Of a stretch of 64,000 bases of DNA, positions 8,527-17,156 are shown piece after piece. Source of the DNA: an uncultured Paraglaciecola sp. Its GTDB lineage: Bacteria; Pseudomonadota; Gammaproteobacteria; Enterobacterales; Alteromonadaceae. Below the pieces are notes generated by a model. The model made no database searches. It had not been told where the DNA came from and was given only the letters and a program-made list of their open reading frames with translations. Made by a program: the position numbers and the translations under genes. How positions within the stretch are numbered: position 1 is the first letter of the stretch; every line of letters begins with the position of its first letter. The stretch lies in assembly GCF_913020055.1 (NCBI RefSeq), contig NZ_CAJWCF010000001.1:1-64000 (forward strand), written 5' to 3'.

Positions 8527-10449
8527 ATGCCAAGAACTAAAAAGTGGACCATTGATGACTCGGAACATATCTACCGAGTAAAACGTTGGGGCGCTGGTTA
8601 TTTTGAAATTGGTCAAAATGGTAATTTGCATATTACCCCCGACCCGTCAAATACCAACATACGAATTGACTTCAAGGCAGTGTTAGAAGAAATCCAACAA
8701 GAAGGCATTCAATTTCCAGTAGTGGTGAGATTTCACGATATTCTGCGTTCGCAAGTAGCCTTATTAAATAAAACGTTTCAAGAAACGGTTAAAGAAGCTG
8801 AATATAACGGCGAATATATGGGTGTTTACCCCGTTAAAGTCAATCAAATGCGAGAAGTGGTAGAAGAAATAGTTGATGCTGGGTCGCCGTTCAATTATGG
8901 CTTAGAAGCCGGTTCAAAAGCAGAACTACTGGCAGTTATGGCACTTAACACTAATACAGACTCTCTTACCATTTTAAACGGATATAAAGATCAAGAATTT
9001 ATGCGCTTAGCGCTGTTAAGTCGTAAATTGGGTAGCAAAACTATTGTTGTTATTGAGAAGTTTTCTGAGTTAATCCTGCTAGTAAAAACGGCTAAAGAAC
9101 TGGGCGTAGAGCCAATAGTTGGTATACGTTCTAAAATGACGGTCAAAGGTCGTGGCAAGTGGGAAAGTTCAGGCGGTGACAGAGCAAAGTTTGGTTTAAC
9201 CATCAGTGAAATGATCAATGCTGCCCGTTATCTTGAAGAACACGGCATGGCCCATTGTTTGAAACTATTACATTTTCATATTGGCAGTCAATTGACCGAC
9301 ATCCGTGCGGTAAAAGAATCCATCACAGAGGGGGCTATGATCTACTCTGAGTTGCACCGAATGGGCTTCAAATTAGAATACGTTGATGTAGGCGGTGGCT
9401 TAGGCATTGATTATGACGGTAGTCAGTCAACTAATGACTCTTCGCGCAATTATAGTATGCAAGAGTACGTAGCTGATATTGTTTACGGCATGAAGCAGGT
9501 GTGTGATTTAGAAGACGTGCCTCACCCTACCTTAGTCAGTGAAAGTGGCAGAGCTATTACGGCACATCATAGTTGTGTGGTAACACAAGTAGTTGGAGAA
9601 ATAAAAGCACATGGAGCAGGTATAGCAACAGATGTTGCAGATGGGGAACATATCTTAGTTAGCGATATGCGAGAACTAACAGACATCATTGATAAACAAA
9701 ATAACTTACAAGAAATATTTAACGACGCATCACAATTTAAAGAACAAGCATTAAATGCCTTTAAGTTACGGGTAATTTCACTCGAAGAACTGGCCAAAAT
9801 TGAGACCCTGTACTGGTCAGTGATGGAAAAAGTACAACTTCGCCTCAAAGACGCTGAGTTTGTACCCGAAGAAATGCAAGAATTAGACTTTGCGTTATCT
9901 TCGCAGTATCTATGCAACTTTTCAGTATTTCAATCTGCGGCTGACACTTGGGCTATAGACCAAATATTGCCCGTAGTCCCGTTAACCCGTATGAATGAAA
10001 AACCAGCCATAAACTGTTCGCTGGTAGATATAACCTGTGATAGCGATGGCAAACTAGATCAGTTTATTAGCGAACATGGCACTTCAGACATTGTACCTAT
10101 GCATAATTTAAAACCGGATGAAGACTACTTTTTAGGTTTGTTTTTGACTGGCGCTTACCAAGATGTCATGGGCGACATGCACAATTTGTTCGGTCGGTTA
10201 AACGAAGTGCATATATTCAGCCATGACGATGAGCCACAAGGCTTTTATATCGAAGAAGTAGTAAACGGCTCTTCTGTCGATGATGTACTATCGATCATGC
10301 AATATCACCCAAGCTCAATGGCCAAAAGCGTTAAGAAAATGATCGATGGTCGTGTTGCCCAAGGTCAAATGAAACCCAGAGAAGGGGTAAAATGGACGGA
10401 CTTCTATGAAGATTGCTTGAAGGGTTATACCTACCTAAAAACCTCATAA
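8527..10449 (+). CDS. speA: Biosynthetic arginine decarboxylase
   Basis: The 640-residue protein matches SpeA in length and order. The PLP-binding lysine lies in MGVYPVKVNQ (about residue 103). Substrate-binding segments are LLHFHIGSQ and VDVGGGLGIDYDGS, and the C-terminal catalytic motif region is TCDSDGK with the ENLP-like LFLTGAYQDVMGDMHNLFG. It converts arginine to agmatine for putrescine synthesis (EC 4.1.1.19) in the cytoplasm. It is monocistronic, 82 bp after mgtE, and convergent with the serine hydrolase 5 bp downstream. Confidence 0.96.
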   Translation: MPRTKKWTIDDSEHIYRVKRWGAGYFEIGQNGNLHITPDPSNTNIRIDFKAVLEEIQQEGIQFPVVVRFHDILRSQVALLNKTFQETVKEAEYNGEYMGVYPVKVNQMREVVEEIVDAGSPFNYGLEAGSKAELLAVMALNTNTDSLTILNGYKDQEFMRLALLSRKLGSKTIVVIEKFSELILLVKTAKELGVEPIVGIRSKMTVKGRGKWESSGGDRAKFGLTISEMINAARYLEEHGMAHCLKLLHFHIGSQLTDIRAVKESITEGAMIYSELHRMGFKLEYVDVGGGLGIDYDGSQSTNDSSRNYSMQEYVADIVYGMKQVCDLEDVPHPTLVSESGRAITAHHSCVVTQVVGEIKAHGAGIATDVADGEHILVSDMRELTDIIDKQNNLQEIFNDASQFKEQALNAFKLRVISLEELAKIETLYWSVMEKVQLRLKDAEFVPEEMQELDFALSSQYLCNFSVFQSAADTWAIDQILPVVPLTRMNEKPAINCSLVDITCDSDGKLDQFISEHGTSDIVPMHNLKPDEDYFLGLFLTGAYQDVMGDMHNLFGRLNEVHIFSHDDEPQGFYIEEVVNGSSVDDVLSIMQYHPSSMAKSVKKMIDGRVAQGQMKPREGVKWTDFYEDCLKGYTYLKTS

Positions 10450-10454
10450 TTGAG

Positions 10455-11618
10455 TTAGTTGATAATAACCCCTGTTTTTAATGAGCCAGCAACTAAGCTG
10501 GCTTGTTCTAAATGTTTGAAGCATCTCTCCCAAAAATCTGGTGTAAACTCATTAATTAAATTCGACTCAGCATTCATTAACATCACATAACCTACGCCAT
10601 ATTCAGGTGAAAATGCGATATCTGCACGATAGCCCTGCACCCAACCACCATGATAGTTAAGAGTATGTCCGTTAAAGTCATAGATACGCCAACCCAAGCC
10701 GTAATGGGCATCTGACAAAAATTTACGCCACTGGCGTCGATACACTTCTTTTTTACTTTTAGTCAGCGCAGTCGTCACCTGAGTAATCAACTCAGGAGAA
10801 ACAATTTCTGGCGCCTCTCCCAGCAGTGCACGCATCCAAATAACCATATCCCGCATGCTGGCATTTACCCCTGCTGCTGGGGAATATTTATAATAATCAT
10901 CACGTACTTTAGTCGTTCGCCATCTATTTTTTGAGATCGCCACATGGGGTTTTGCCCACTTATCAGAAGACTGTAACCCCACTTTCCCAACGCTTGCATG
11001 GGGCATATTAAGTGGTTCAATAATTGTATGTGTTAAGGCCTGCCCGAAAGATGAATGATGTTGCTGAAAGTATCCATCTACTACGGCAAATAAGGCGTTT
11101 TGATAAGTATAACATTGTCCAGGCTGGCACAGAGTTTTAAGGTCAGAAAGCATAGTAAGCACTCGCTTCACTGAATAATTGGCCTCGATCAAGTTGTCGT
11201 AAGCATTAGGCGTATATCCACTGGTTTGGCCTATTACATGCTGCAAGACTAGATCGCCTTTTTTGCCTTTTGTAGTAGAAAACTCTGGCACTAATTGCGC
11301 GACAGGCACTTGCCAGTCTAGTTGATTTTGCGCCACGTATTTGGCCATTAACATTGAGGTAAACGTTTTAGATACCGACGCCAAACGGAATACTGTATCT
11401 ACCGCTATAGGGTTGCCTGATTTACTCTCTTTGCCATACAAAACCACCGAAGCTGGTTTACCTTTTTCAATATATGCAAAGGTATAACCTGGCAAATTTT
11501 GTTTTTTCGCCTTTACTTGAATATCGTTCGCAAAGTCTGTCAGCCACTTATCAGCAGCCAAGCTTTGCTCACTGCACAAAATAAAAAACAGTATAAAACT
11601 TAAGAAAAACTTAAACAT
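10455..11618 (-). CDS. Exported serine beta-lactamase-like hydrolase
   Basis: The 387-residue protein has a signal peptide (MFKFFLSFILFFILCSEQSLA). Its beta-lactamase/transpeptidase-like domain carries SVSK (nucleophile Ser and Lys of SxxK, about residue 80), YQN (the YxN motif, about residue 170) and HGG, replacing KTG, near residue 320. This class-C-like family includes esterases, D-aminopeptidases and penicillin-binding-protein-like enzymes; the HGG variant is common among the esterase/EstB-like members. It acts in the periplasm. Substrate cannot be told from sequence. It is convergent with speA. Confidence 0.85.
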   Translation of the reverse strand: MFKFFLSFILFFILCSEQSLAADKWLTDFANDIQVKAKKQNLPGYTFAYIEKGKPASVVLYGKESKSGNPIAVDTVFRLASVSKTFTSMLMAKYVAQNQLDWQVPVAQLVPEFSTTKGKKGDLVLQHVIGQTSGYTPNAYDNLIEANYSVKRVLTMLSDLKTLCQPGQCYTYQNALFAVVDGYFQQHHSSFGQALTHTIIEPLNMPHASVGKVGLQSSDKWAKPHVAISKNRWRTTKVRDDYYKYSPAAGVNASMRDMVIWMRALLGEAPEIVSPELITQVTTALTKSKKEVYRRQWRKFLSDAHYGLGWRIYDFNGHTLNYHGGWVQGYRADIAFSPEYGVGYVMLMNAESNLINEFTPDFWERCFKHLEQASLVAGSLKTGVIIN

Positions 11619-11876
11619 GTAACAGATGAAGTTGCATAGACTTGGTTAATATTCCCAATAAGCTCAAAGTTAAATAAACAAAAGAAGTCACATTATTCCT
11701 ATTTTTTGATTGAATCGGGTAGGTTACATTTAGCACTAATCGACCTCATTATCCTATTTGTTTGTACCGAGAATCAACAACCATCAAATCTTGTTTGTTT
11801 AACGTACAGATTATCAACTATTGACTACCGCTTTTGTCGCACTAAATTGATAGAAGTCGTTAGAATAACAATAACG

Positions 11877-13241
11877 ATGGCATTAAAGCACATAATAATG
11901 AATACAAATTATCAACAAGCTCGGTTAACAAGAGATCCTCGATTTGACGGCACTTTTTTTATCGCTGTTAAAACAACCAAAATTTTTTGTCGGTCAATAT
12001 GCCCTGCTAATCCTCCACTTGAAAAAAATGTCGAATACTTTCAGCTCGCGCAACAGGCTATGACCGCGGGTTACCGGCCTTGTTTACGTTGTCGGCCCGA
12101 CAGCGCACCACAATCCTATGCATGGCAAGGAGTGAATACTACAGTTCAACGAGCAATGCGTTTACTCAGGCAATACAGAGAACTTAGCATCGAAGAAATA
12201 GCCGAAAAGTTAGGTATAACAACCCGTTATTTCCGGAAGTTATTTCAGCAGCATTTAGGTTTAAGCCCAAAACAATATCAACTATTTGATAAAGTCTTAT
12301 TTGCTAAACAATTACTCCACCAAAGTGACTTACCGATTGAACATATTGCCCATGCCAGTGGTTTTGCTAGTGCCAGACGTTTACAACATAATTTCAAAAA
12401 AGTGACAGGATTAACCCCCCAACAAATAAAGCAAGGCACGCGTAATCAGAATCAACTTATTTGCCTGACGTTATCTTTCCGCCCCCCTTTTAATTGGCAA
12501 CATATGCAAGCTTTCTTAGCTTTGAGAGCCATTCAAGGGGTCGAGAGTGTCACAGAGAATAGTTATTCTAGGACATTTATTATTGGATTAGACAAAGGAT
12601 GGTTTAGGATTTCCCCTATCCCGGATAAACATTATTTGCAGGTGGAGATAAGACTAACCAATATTGAAAACTTGACGACTGTATTAAATAACATCGAACG
12701 AGTCTTTGATCTCAGTGCTGATACCGCTTCAATACAGGCACAATTGATAAAAAGTGGTATACCAAAAGACAATATGCTGAAAGGTTTAAGAATACCTGGT
12801 GTATGGGATACATTTGAAGCTGGCTGTCGAGCCATTCTTGGCCAGCAAATATCCGTTAAAGCGGCAATTAACTTATTGTCATTGCTAACTAAGGAATTAG
12901 GAGAAACCGAAGGTGAGAAATATTACTTCCCAACAGCTCAAGCCATAATTAATAGTGACCTTAGTTTTCTAAAAATACCTAATAGCCGCAAACAAACCTT
13001 GCGCCTGTTCGCACAACATCATATCGAAAACACTGATTCTTCTTTAGATGATTGGCTAAATATAAAGGGCATAGGACCTTGGACTATTGCCTATGCAAAA
13101 ATGCGGGGTTTATCGTCTCCTGATATTTGGCTTAATACCGATTTGATAATTAAAAAACAACTGGAAAAATTTGCGGTCGATGCTGAACTAGCAAGTCCTT
13201 GGCGAAGCTACTTAACCTTTCAACTTTGGAGTATGACGTGA
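11877..13241 (+). CDS. alkA: Ada-like/AlkA fusion: alkylated-DNA sensor domain plus 3-methyladenine DNA glycosylase
   Basis: Domains in order: an Ada metal-binding domain with four Cys ligands (FCRSICPANPP; RPCLRCRPDS), a double AraC-type HTH (ELSIEEIAEKLGITTRYFRKLF; IEHIAHASGFASARRLQHNF), an AlkA N-terminal domain and a HhH-GPD glycosylase domain (GLRIPGVWDTFEAGCRAILGQQIS; LNIKGIGPWTIAYAKMRG). The catalytic Asp lies in SPDIWLNTDL. Such proteins combine the methyl-phosphotriester-sensing regulator with base excision of alkylated purines. I prefer ATG 11877 or ATG 11898 over a longer frame from 11706, which adds 57 unrelated residues. The ogt gene overlaps its stop. Confidence 0.9.
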   Translation: MALKHIIMNTNYQQARLTRDPRFDGTFFIAVKTTKIFCRSICPANPPLEKNVEYFQLAQQAMTAGYRPCLRCRPDSAPQSYAWQGVNTTVQRAMRLLRQYRELSIEEIAEKLGITTRYFRKLFQQHLGLSPKQYQLFDKVLFAKQLLHQSDLPIEHIAHASGFASARRLQHNFKKVTGLTPQQIKQGTRNQNQLICLTLSFRPPFNWQHMQAFLALRAIQGVESVTENSYSRTFIIGLDKGWFRISPIPDKHYLQVEIRLTNIENLTTVLNNIERVFDLSADTASIQAQLIKSGIPKDNMLKGLRIPGVWDTFEAGCRAILGQQISVKAAINLLSLLTKELGETEGEKYYFPTAQAIINSDLSFLKIPNSRKQTLRLFAQHHIENTDSSLDDWLNIKGIGPWTIAYAKMRGLSSPDIWLNTDLIIKKQLEKFAVDAELASPWRSYLTFQLWSMT

Positions 13242-13708
13242 CTAATAATAATGATTGTGTCGAATACTTAGAATCTGCTTTTGGCACAATAGAAGTGTGT
13301 GCCGGGCAAGCAGGAATTACATCTATAGGTTTTGTGCAAGATAGATTGAAAACAACCAACAAGTGTTTCAATACGCAACAAGCCGTTAGCCAGTTAGAAG
13401 AATATTTTGCAGGAAATAGGGTGCAATTTGATTTGAATTTAAACGCCGCTGGCACCGAATTTCAGCAACAAGTATGGCAACAACTAATGACCATACCTTA
13501 TGGGCATACATGCAGTTATGCTGATATTGCAAAAGCAATTAATAATCCAAAGGCAGTAAGGGCGGTAGGTGCAGCAAATGGCCGCAATCCACTTACTATT
13601 GTGGTGCCCTGTCATCGTGTTATCGGCAGTAATGGCAAGTTAACTGGTTATGCTTGGGGTACATCAATCAAAGCAGGTTTGTTGGAACTGGAACAGAGCG
13701 TTGTGTAG
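13238..13708 (+). CDS. ogt: Methylated-DNA--protein-cysteine methyltransferase
   Basis: The 156-residue protein has the O6-alkylguanine-DNA methyltransferase signature: TEFQQQVWQQLMTIPYGHTCSYADIAKAINNPKAVRAVG for the DNA-binding helix region (split here only in description) and the acceptor Cys in VVPCHRVIG. GYAWG replaces the usual GYAGG. It directly reverses O6-methylguanine. The start is GTG overlapping the stop of the Ada-AlkA gene by four bases (GTGA), with TTGGAG about six bases upstream; a TTG at 13199 adds residues foreign to the family. The pair forms an adaptive-response-like operon. Confidence 0.93.
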   Translation: MTNNNDCVEYLESAFGTIEVCAGQAGITSIGFVQDRLKTTNKCFNTQQAVSQLEEYFAGNRVQFDLNLNAAGTEFQQQVWQQLMTIPYGHTCSYADIAKAINNPKAVRAVGAANGRNPLTIVVPCHRVIGSNGKLTGYAWGTSIKAGLLELEQSVV

Positions 13709-13726
13709 TCAAACACTCTATTTTGG

Positions 13727-15151
13727 TCAGTCAGATTCAATCAACTGCATCCTAACCATGTTTCTACCATCTCGTTTAGCGGAAAATAACGCGTCATCTG
13801 CGGCGGTAATAACTTCAGACAAAGTACGTGGCGTGGCGGTAAAAGACACACCAAAACTACCAGTAATTTGAATGGATGTGGTGCCAGTGGTGATAGTCAT
13901 AGCTGCTAGTTTTTTACATAATTCCTGACATAATTCGACTGCTTCATGTGGTCCAGTATCTTGCATCAATAGGAGAAATTCTTCTCCGCCCCAGCGACCT
14001 AAAATATCAGTGTCACGGATATTGCTTTGCAACATTTGAGCAACTTGACGCAAAACTATATCACCGGCTTTCCTGCCGTGAGTTTCATTAATCGGTTTAA
14101 AGTTATCTAAATCAATTAAAACCAAACTGACTGATTTTTTCTCATACATCAGTTCTTCAAATTTTAAGGTGATATTACTTCGATTAGCCAGTTCGGTCAG
14201 GATGTCAATTTGTTTGATTTTTTGAATGTCTTTTTTAAAGTAATACAACAAGTTGTATATCAATAAGAACAACCCAAATATGACGGCTAATAAGGTCACG
14301 ATACTGATAATAAAACCACGACTTATCTCAGTTTGCCTAGATTGAAGTGGTGTGATGATGTACAAAGTCCAGTCAAATGGCTGAATATTTAGTTCTGCAA
14401 TAAGGGCTTCTTGACCGTTAATTTGTAATAGTAAATTATTCAGAGATGCCTGTTGTTGCTTAGGATTTAGTGCTTGGAACCATGGCAGATCGGCAAGATT
14501 TTTGAATGTTACTCCTTTAATGAGTAACTCGGGGTCAGAAGTGAGGGTGATATCTTTATTTTGGTCAACAAAGATAAAATCATATCCGTAGGTTTTTTTG
14601 TATTCACTAAACACTTGAGTAAACGCCTTGAGGCTTTTTCCTACACCAAATACTCCAAGAAATTTATTTTCGTCATCGTAAATTTTTAAATCGATATAAA
14701 ACTGAGGATTTTGCCACTGTCCAATATCTGCCATTGCATCTTCGGGTTGGGCTTTATATCTGAAATACCAGTCCACTTTTCCCTCGGTTAACTCGATTTT
14801 TTTTCCTTCTGAATCATATTGAGTACGACTAATCTCACTAGCAATAAAAAAGTTTAATGAAAATTCTGAGTTTAAACGTTTAAGGGTCGTGAATATTTGG
14901 TCTTCATTATCCACTGGGTTGCGCATTAGGTCTTGAAGTTCTTTGGCTTTAGCCAATGTCTGTGAAATATGCAAAGGTTGCATAAGCTGTTCAACAATCA
15001 ATTGTAATGCGGGAGAATGGGATTGTTGTTGCGCTCTGCTTTGCTCTGCAACTATATTCGAAACGCTTATGTGGACTAAGGTGACAATAGATACCACAAC
15101 CACAGCAAACAACATTAAGATACTTCGATGTAACGTACGAAAAATATTCAC
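13727..15151 (-). CDS. Cache-domain membrane diguanylate cyclase
   Basis: The 474-residue protein has a first membrane helix (about residues 12-30), a periplasmic double-Cache-like sensor of about 240 residues (including YDFIFVDQNKDITLTSDPELL), a second helix (about 280-305) and a GGDEF domain with active-site motif GRWGGEEF. The I-site RDTD lies five residues before GGEEF, so c-di-GMP feedback inhibition is expected. The periplasmic domain should bind a small molecule. It is convergent with ogt and divergent from glmU. Confidence 0.92.
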   Translation of the reverse strand: MNIFRTLHRSILMLFAVVVVSIVTLVHISVSNIVAEQSRAQQQSHSPALQLIVEQLMQPLHISQTLAKAKELQDLMRNPVDNEDQIFTTLKRLNSEFSLNFFIASEISRTQYDSEGKKIELTEGKVDWYFRYKAQPEDAMADIGQWQNPQFYIDLKIYDDENKFLGVFGVGKSLKAFTQVFSEYKKTYGYDFIFVDQNKDITLTSDPELLIKGVTFKNLADLPWFQALNPKQQQASLNNLLLQINGQEALIAELNIQPFDWTLYIITPLQSRQTEISRGFIISIVTLLAVIFGLFLLIYNLLYYFKKDIQKIKQIDILTELANRSNITLKFEELMYEKKSVSLVLIDLDNFKPINETHGRKAGDIVLRQVAQMLQSNIRDTDILGRWGGEEFLLLMQDTGPHEAVELCQELCKKLAAMTITTGTTSIQITGSFGVSFTATPRTLSEVITAADDALFSAKRDGRNMVRMQLIESD

Positions 15152-15525
15152 GGCAACCCTGCTCTAAATTTTATCTAACCTGTTTTCCGACAAAAAATGC
15201 CAAAACGGAAACAGGCCCTATCATAACGGAGAATTGCCTATAGAGTAATCAAGCATAGTGATTATTTTGCTTAATTGATTACAAACTGACAATAATTACC
15301 TATGTAGAATATCCATTCTAATATTTTATACCCCTGCCTTAAGTATTCACCCTTTATCGATTGCTAAAAGGATTGACATAACAAGGTATTTTTCAAATAA
15401 AGTTTATTCAAACACTATTACTGACACACAACTACTGACAGTAGATTAGCAAATAAGTAGAATGTATGAATGTTCAGCATGTTGCGTCAATTTATGGCAG
15501 CCACCTCACCTTTCAAGGAAATTGA
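15152..15525. other. 374-bp divergent intergenic region between the Cache-GGDEF gene and glmU
   Basis: No gene is seen. It is AT-rich. An imperfect inverted repeat with arms CCTGTTTTCCG (15179-15189) and CGGAAACAGG (15206-15215) lies just upstream of the GGDEF gene and could be an operator or leader hairpin. An AAGGAA ribosome site serves glmU. Confidence 0.5.
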
Positions 15526-16884
15526 ATGACTTTTTCAGTAGTAGTTTTAGCGGCAGGCAAAGGCACTAGAATGAAATCTTCTTTGCCTAAAGTATTACAC
15601 CCAGTTGGTGGTAAACCTATGGTTCAACATATCATCGATACCGTGAATAAATTAGGCGCCACAAATATACATTTAGTATACGGCCACGGACGAGAGCAAC
15701 TACAAAATCAACTGAGCCATAATGACTTATCTTGGTGTCTCCAAGATCAACAATTGGGTACCGGTCATGCAGTTCAACAAGCCGCTCCGCATATTCAAGA
15801 TAATGAAGACGTGTTGATATTGGTAGGTGATGCGCCGTTGATTAAAGAGTCAACATTGCAACAATTAATAGCAGTGAAGAAAGATGCCGACCTCGCTTTG
15901 CTTACCGTAGAACTAGAAGACCCTATTGGCATGGGCCGAATCATCAGGCAAGGTGAACAAGTCACGGCCATTGTTGAACACAAAGACGCATCAGAACAAC
16001 AGCAACAAATCAAAGAAACCAATACCGGCATGATGATTATGGGCGGAAAAGATCTCAAACGTTGGCTAGCGGCGTTAAACAATAACAACGCCCAGGGTGA
16101 ATTTTACTTAACTGACGTAATCGAGATGGCAGCCAAAGAAGGCAAGTCTATCCATGCTTCGCAGCCCAGTTCCGCCATCGAGGTGGAAGGGATTAATAAT
16201 CGAGCCCAACTTTCGTCAATCGAACGAGCCTACCAAGCTGAAAAAGCCACAGAGTTAATGATGCATGGCGTATCCCTTCTAGATCCATCACGCTTTGATT
16301 TAAGAGGTGAGATGGAAGTTGGCCAAGATATTACCATTGACGTGAATGTCATCATTCAAGGCAAAGTGAAAATTGGTTCAAACACTTCTATTGGCGCAAA
16401 TTGCACGCTTATCGATTGTGAAATTGCTGAAAATGCCGTTATCCATGCCAATTCCATAATTGAACAAGCTAAAGTAGGCGAAAATTGTAGTGTGGGCCCC
16501 TATGCTAGATTGCGCCCAGGCTCTGTGATGAAAGAGAAATCACGGGTGGGTAACTTTGTCGAAATGAAAAAAACCACATTAGGTAAGGGTTCAAAAGCTA
16601 ACCATCTTAGTTACCTTGGCGATACCGAAGTAGGCGAAGGTGCCAACATAGGTGCAGGCACCATTACTTGTAATTACGATGGCGTGAATAAATTCAAAAC
16701 CATCATTGGTGATGGCGCTTTTATTGGTTCAAACAGCGCGTTGGTAGCTCCTGCGAATATTGGTGCTAACGCTACTGTTGGAGCTGGCTCTGTTGTGACC
16801 AAAGAAGTCAATGATAATGAATTGGCGATAGCCAGAGCGAAACAAAGAAACGTAAGTAATTGGCAAAGACCGAGTAAAAAATAA
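15526..16884 (+). CDS. glmU: Bifunctional GlmU: GlcNAc-1-phosphate uridyltransferase / glucosamine-1-phosphate acetyltransferase
   Basis: The 452-residue protein starts with the nucleotidyltransferase loop [20 protein letters not shown], continues with GTGHAVQQA and the metal-binding VGDAPL, and ends in a left-handed beta-helix of hexapeptide repeats. The acetyltransferase His sits in [10 protein letters not shown] and the acetyl-CoA region follows. It makes UDP-GlcNAc for peptidoglycan and LPS in the cytoplasm. The partner glmS lies about 6.6 kb downstream, separated by the alginate genes. A strong terminator follows. Confidence 0.97.
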   Translation: MTFSVVVLAAGKGTRMKSSLPKVLHPVGGKPMVQHIIDTVNKLGATNIHLVYGHGREQLQNQLSHNDLSWCLQDQQLGTGHAVQQAAPHIQDNEDVLILVGDAPLIKESTLQQLIAVKKDADLALLTVELEDPIGMGRIIRQGEQVTAIVEHKDASEQQQQIKETNTGMMIMGGKDLKRWLAALNNNNAQGEFYLTDVIEMAAKEGKSIHASQPSSAIEVEGINNRAQLSSIERAYQAEKATELMMHGVSLLDPSRFDLRGEMEVGQDITIDVNVIIQGKVKIGSNTSIGANCTLIDCEIAENAVIHANSIIEQAKVGENCSVGPYARLRPGSVMKEKSRVGNFVEMKKTTLGKGSKANHLSYLGDTEVGEGANIGAGTITCNYDGVNKFKTIIGDGAFIGSNSALVAPANIGANATVGAGSVVTKEVNDNELAIARAKQRNVSNWQRPSKK

Positions 16885-17028
16885 CTTAAGCCTAAGTGTT
16901 GTTCAACTTGGAATTAAATTACAGAAAAGACGTACGTTTTATTAGTCCAATAAATCCTGTCTGTTCAAGCTAATTATCTAGTTTGTATTGTGATGTAAAT
17001 CACTCACAAAAATGCTGAGTACTAAAAT

Positions 17029-17065
17029 AAAAAACCCCGTGAGACATTGTCTCACGGGGTTTTTA
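17029..17065. terminator. Strong bidirectional rho-independent terminator after glmU
   Basis: A 16-bp perfect stem with core CCCCGTGAGAC / GTCTCACGGGG and loop ATT is flanked by A and T runs on the two sides. It ends glmU from the left and can serve the lipoprotein gene from the right. Confidence 0.95.
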
Positions 17066-17156
17066 TTTGAAGCTATTTATATTGGTCTATAACTGACGCT
17101 GAAGGGCAAACTCTGTCTATATGCGTGACCATACTTACAGTGAGAGCCTCAGAACG

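Noticed and set aside
10484-10502. Inverted repeat GCCAGC / GCTGGC as a speA terminator
   Set aside because: It lies inside the 3' end of the serine hydrolase gene and has no T-run; probably coding-constrained chance.
11706-11876. N-terminal extension of the Ada-AlkA protein
   Set aside because: The 57 extra residues start at a non-ATG codon, have no ribosome site and precede a normal Ada domain start.
15439-15450. ACAGTAGA as a possible left target junction of the Tn7-like element
   Set aside because: It is upstream of glmU and on the wrong side of glmS, with no TnsB-type repeats; chance match.
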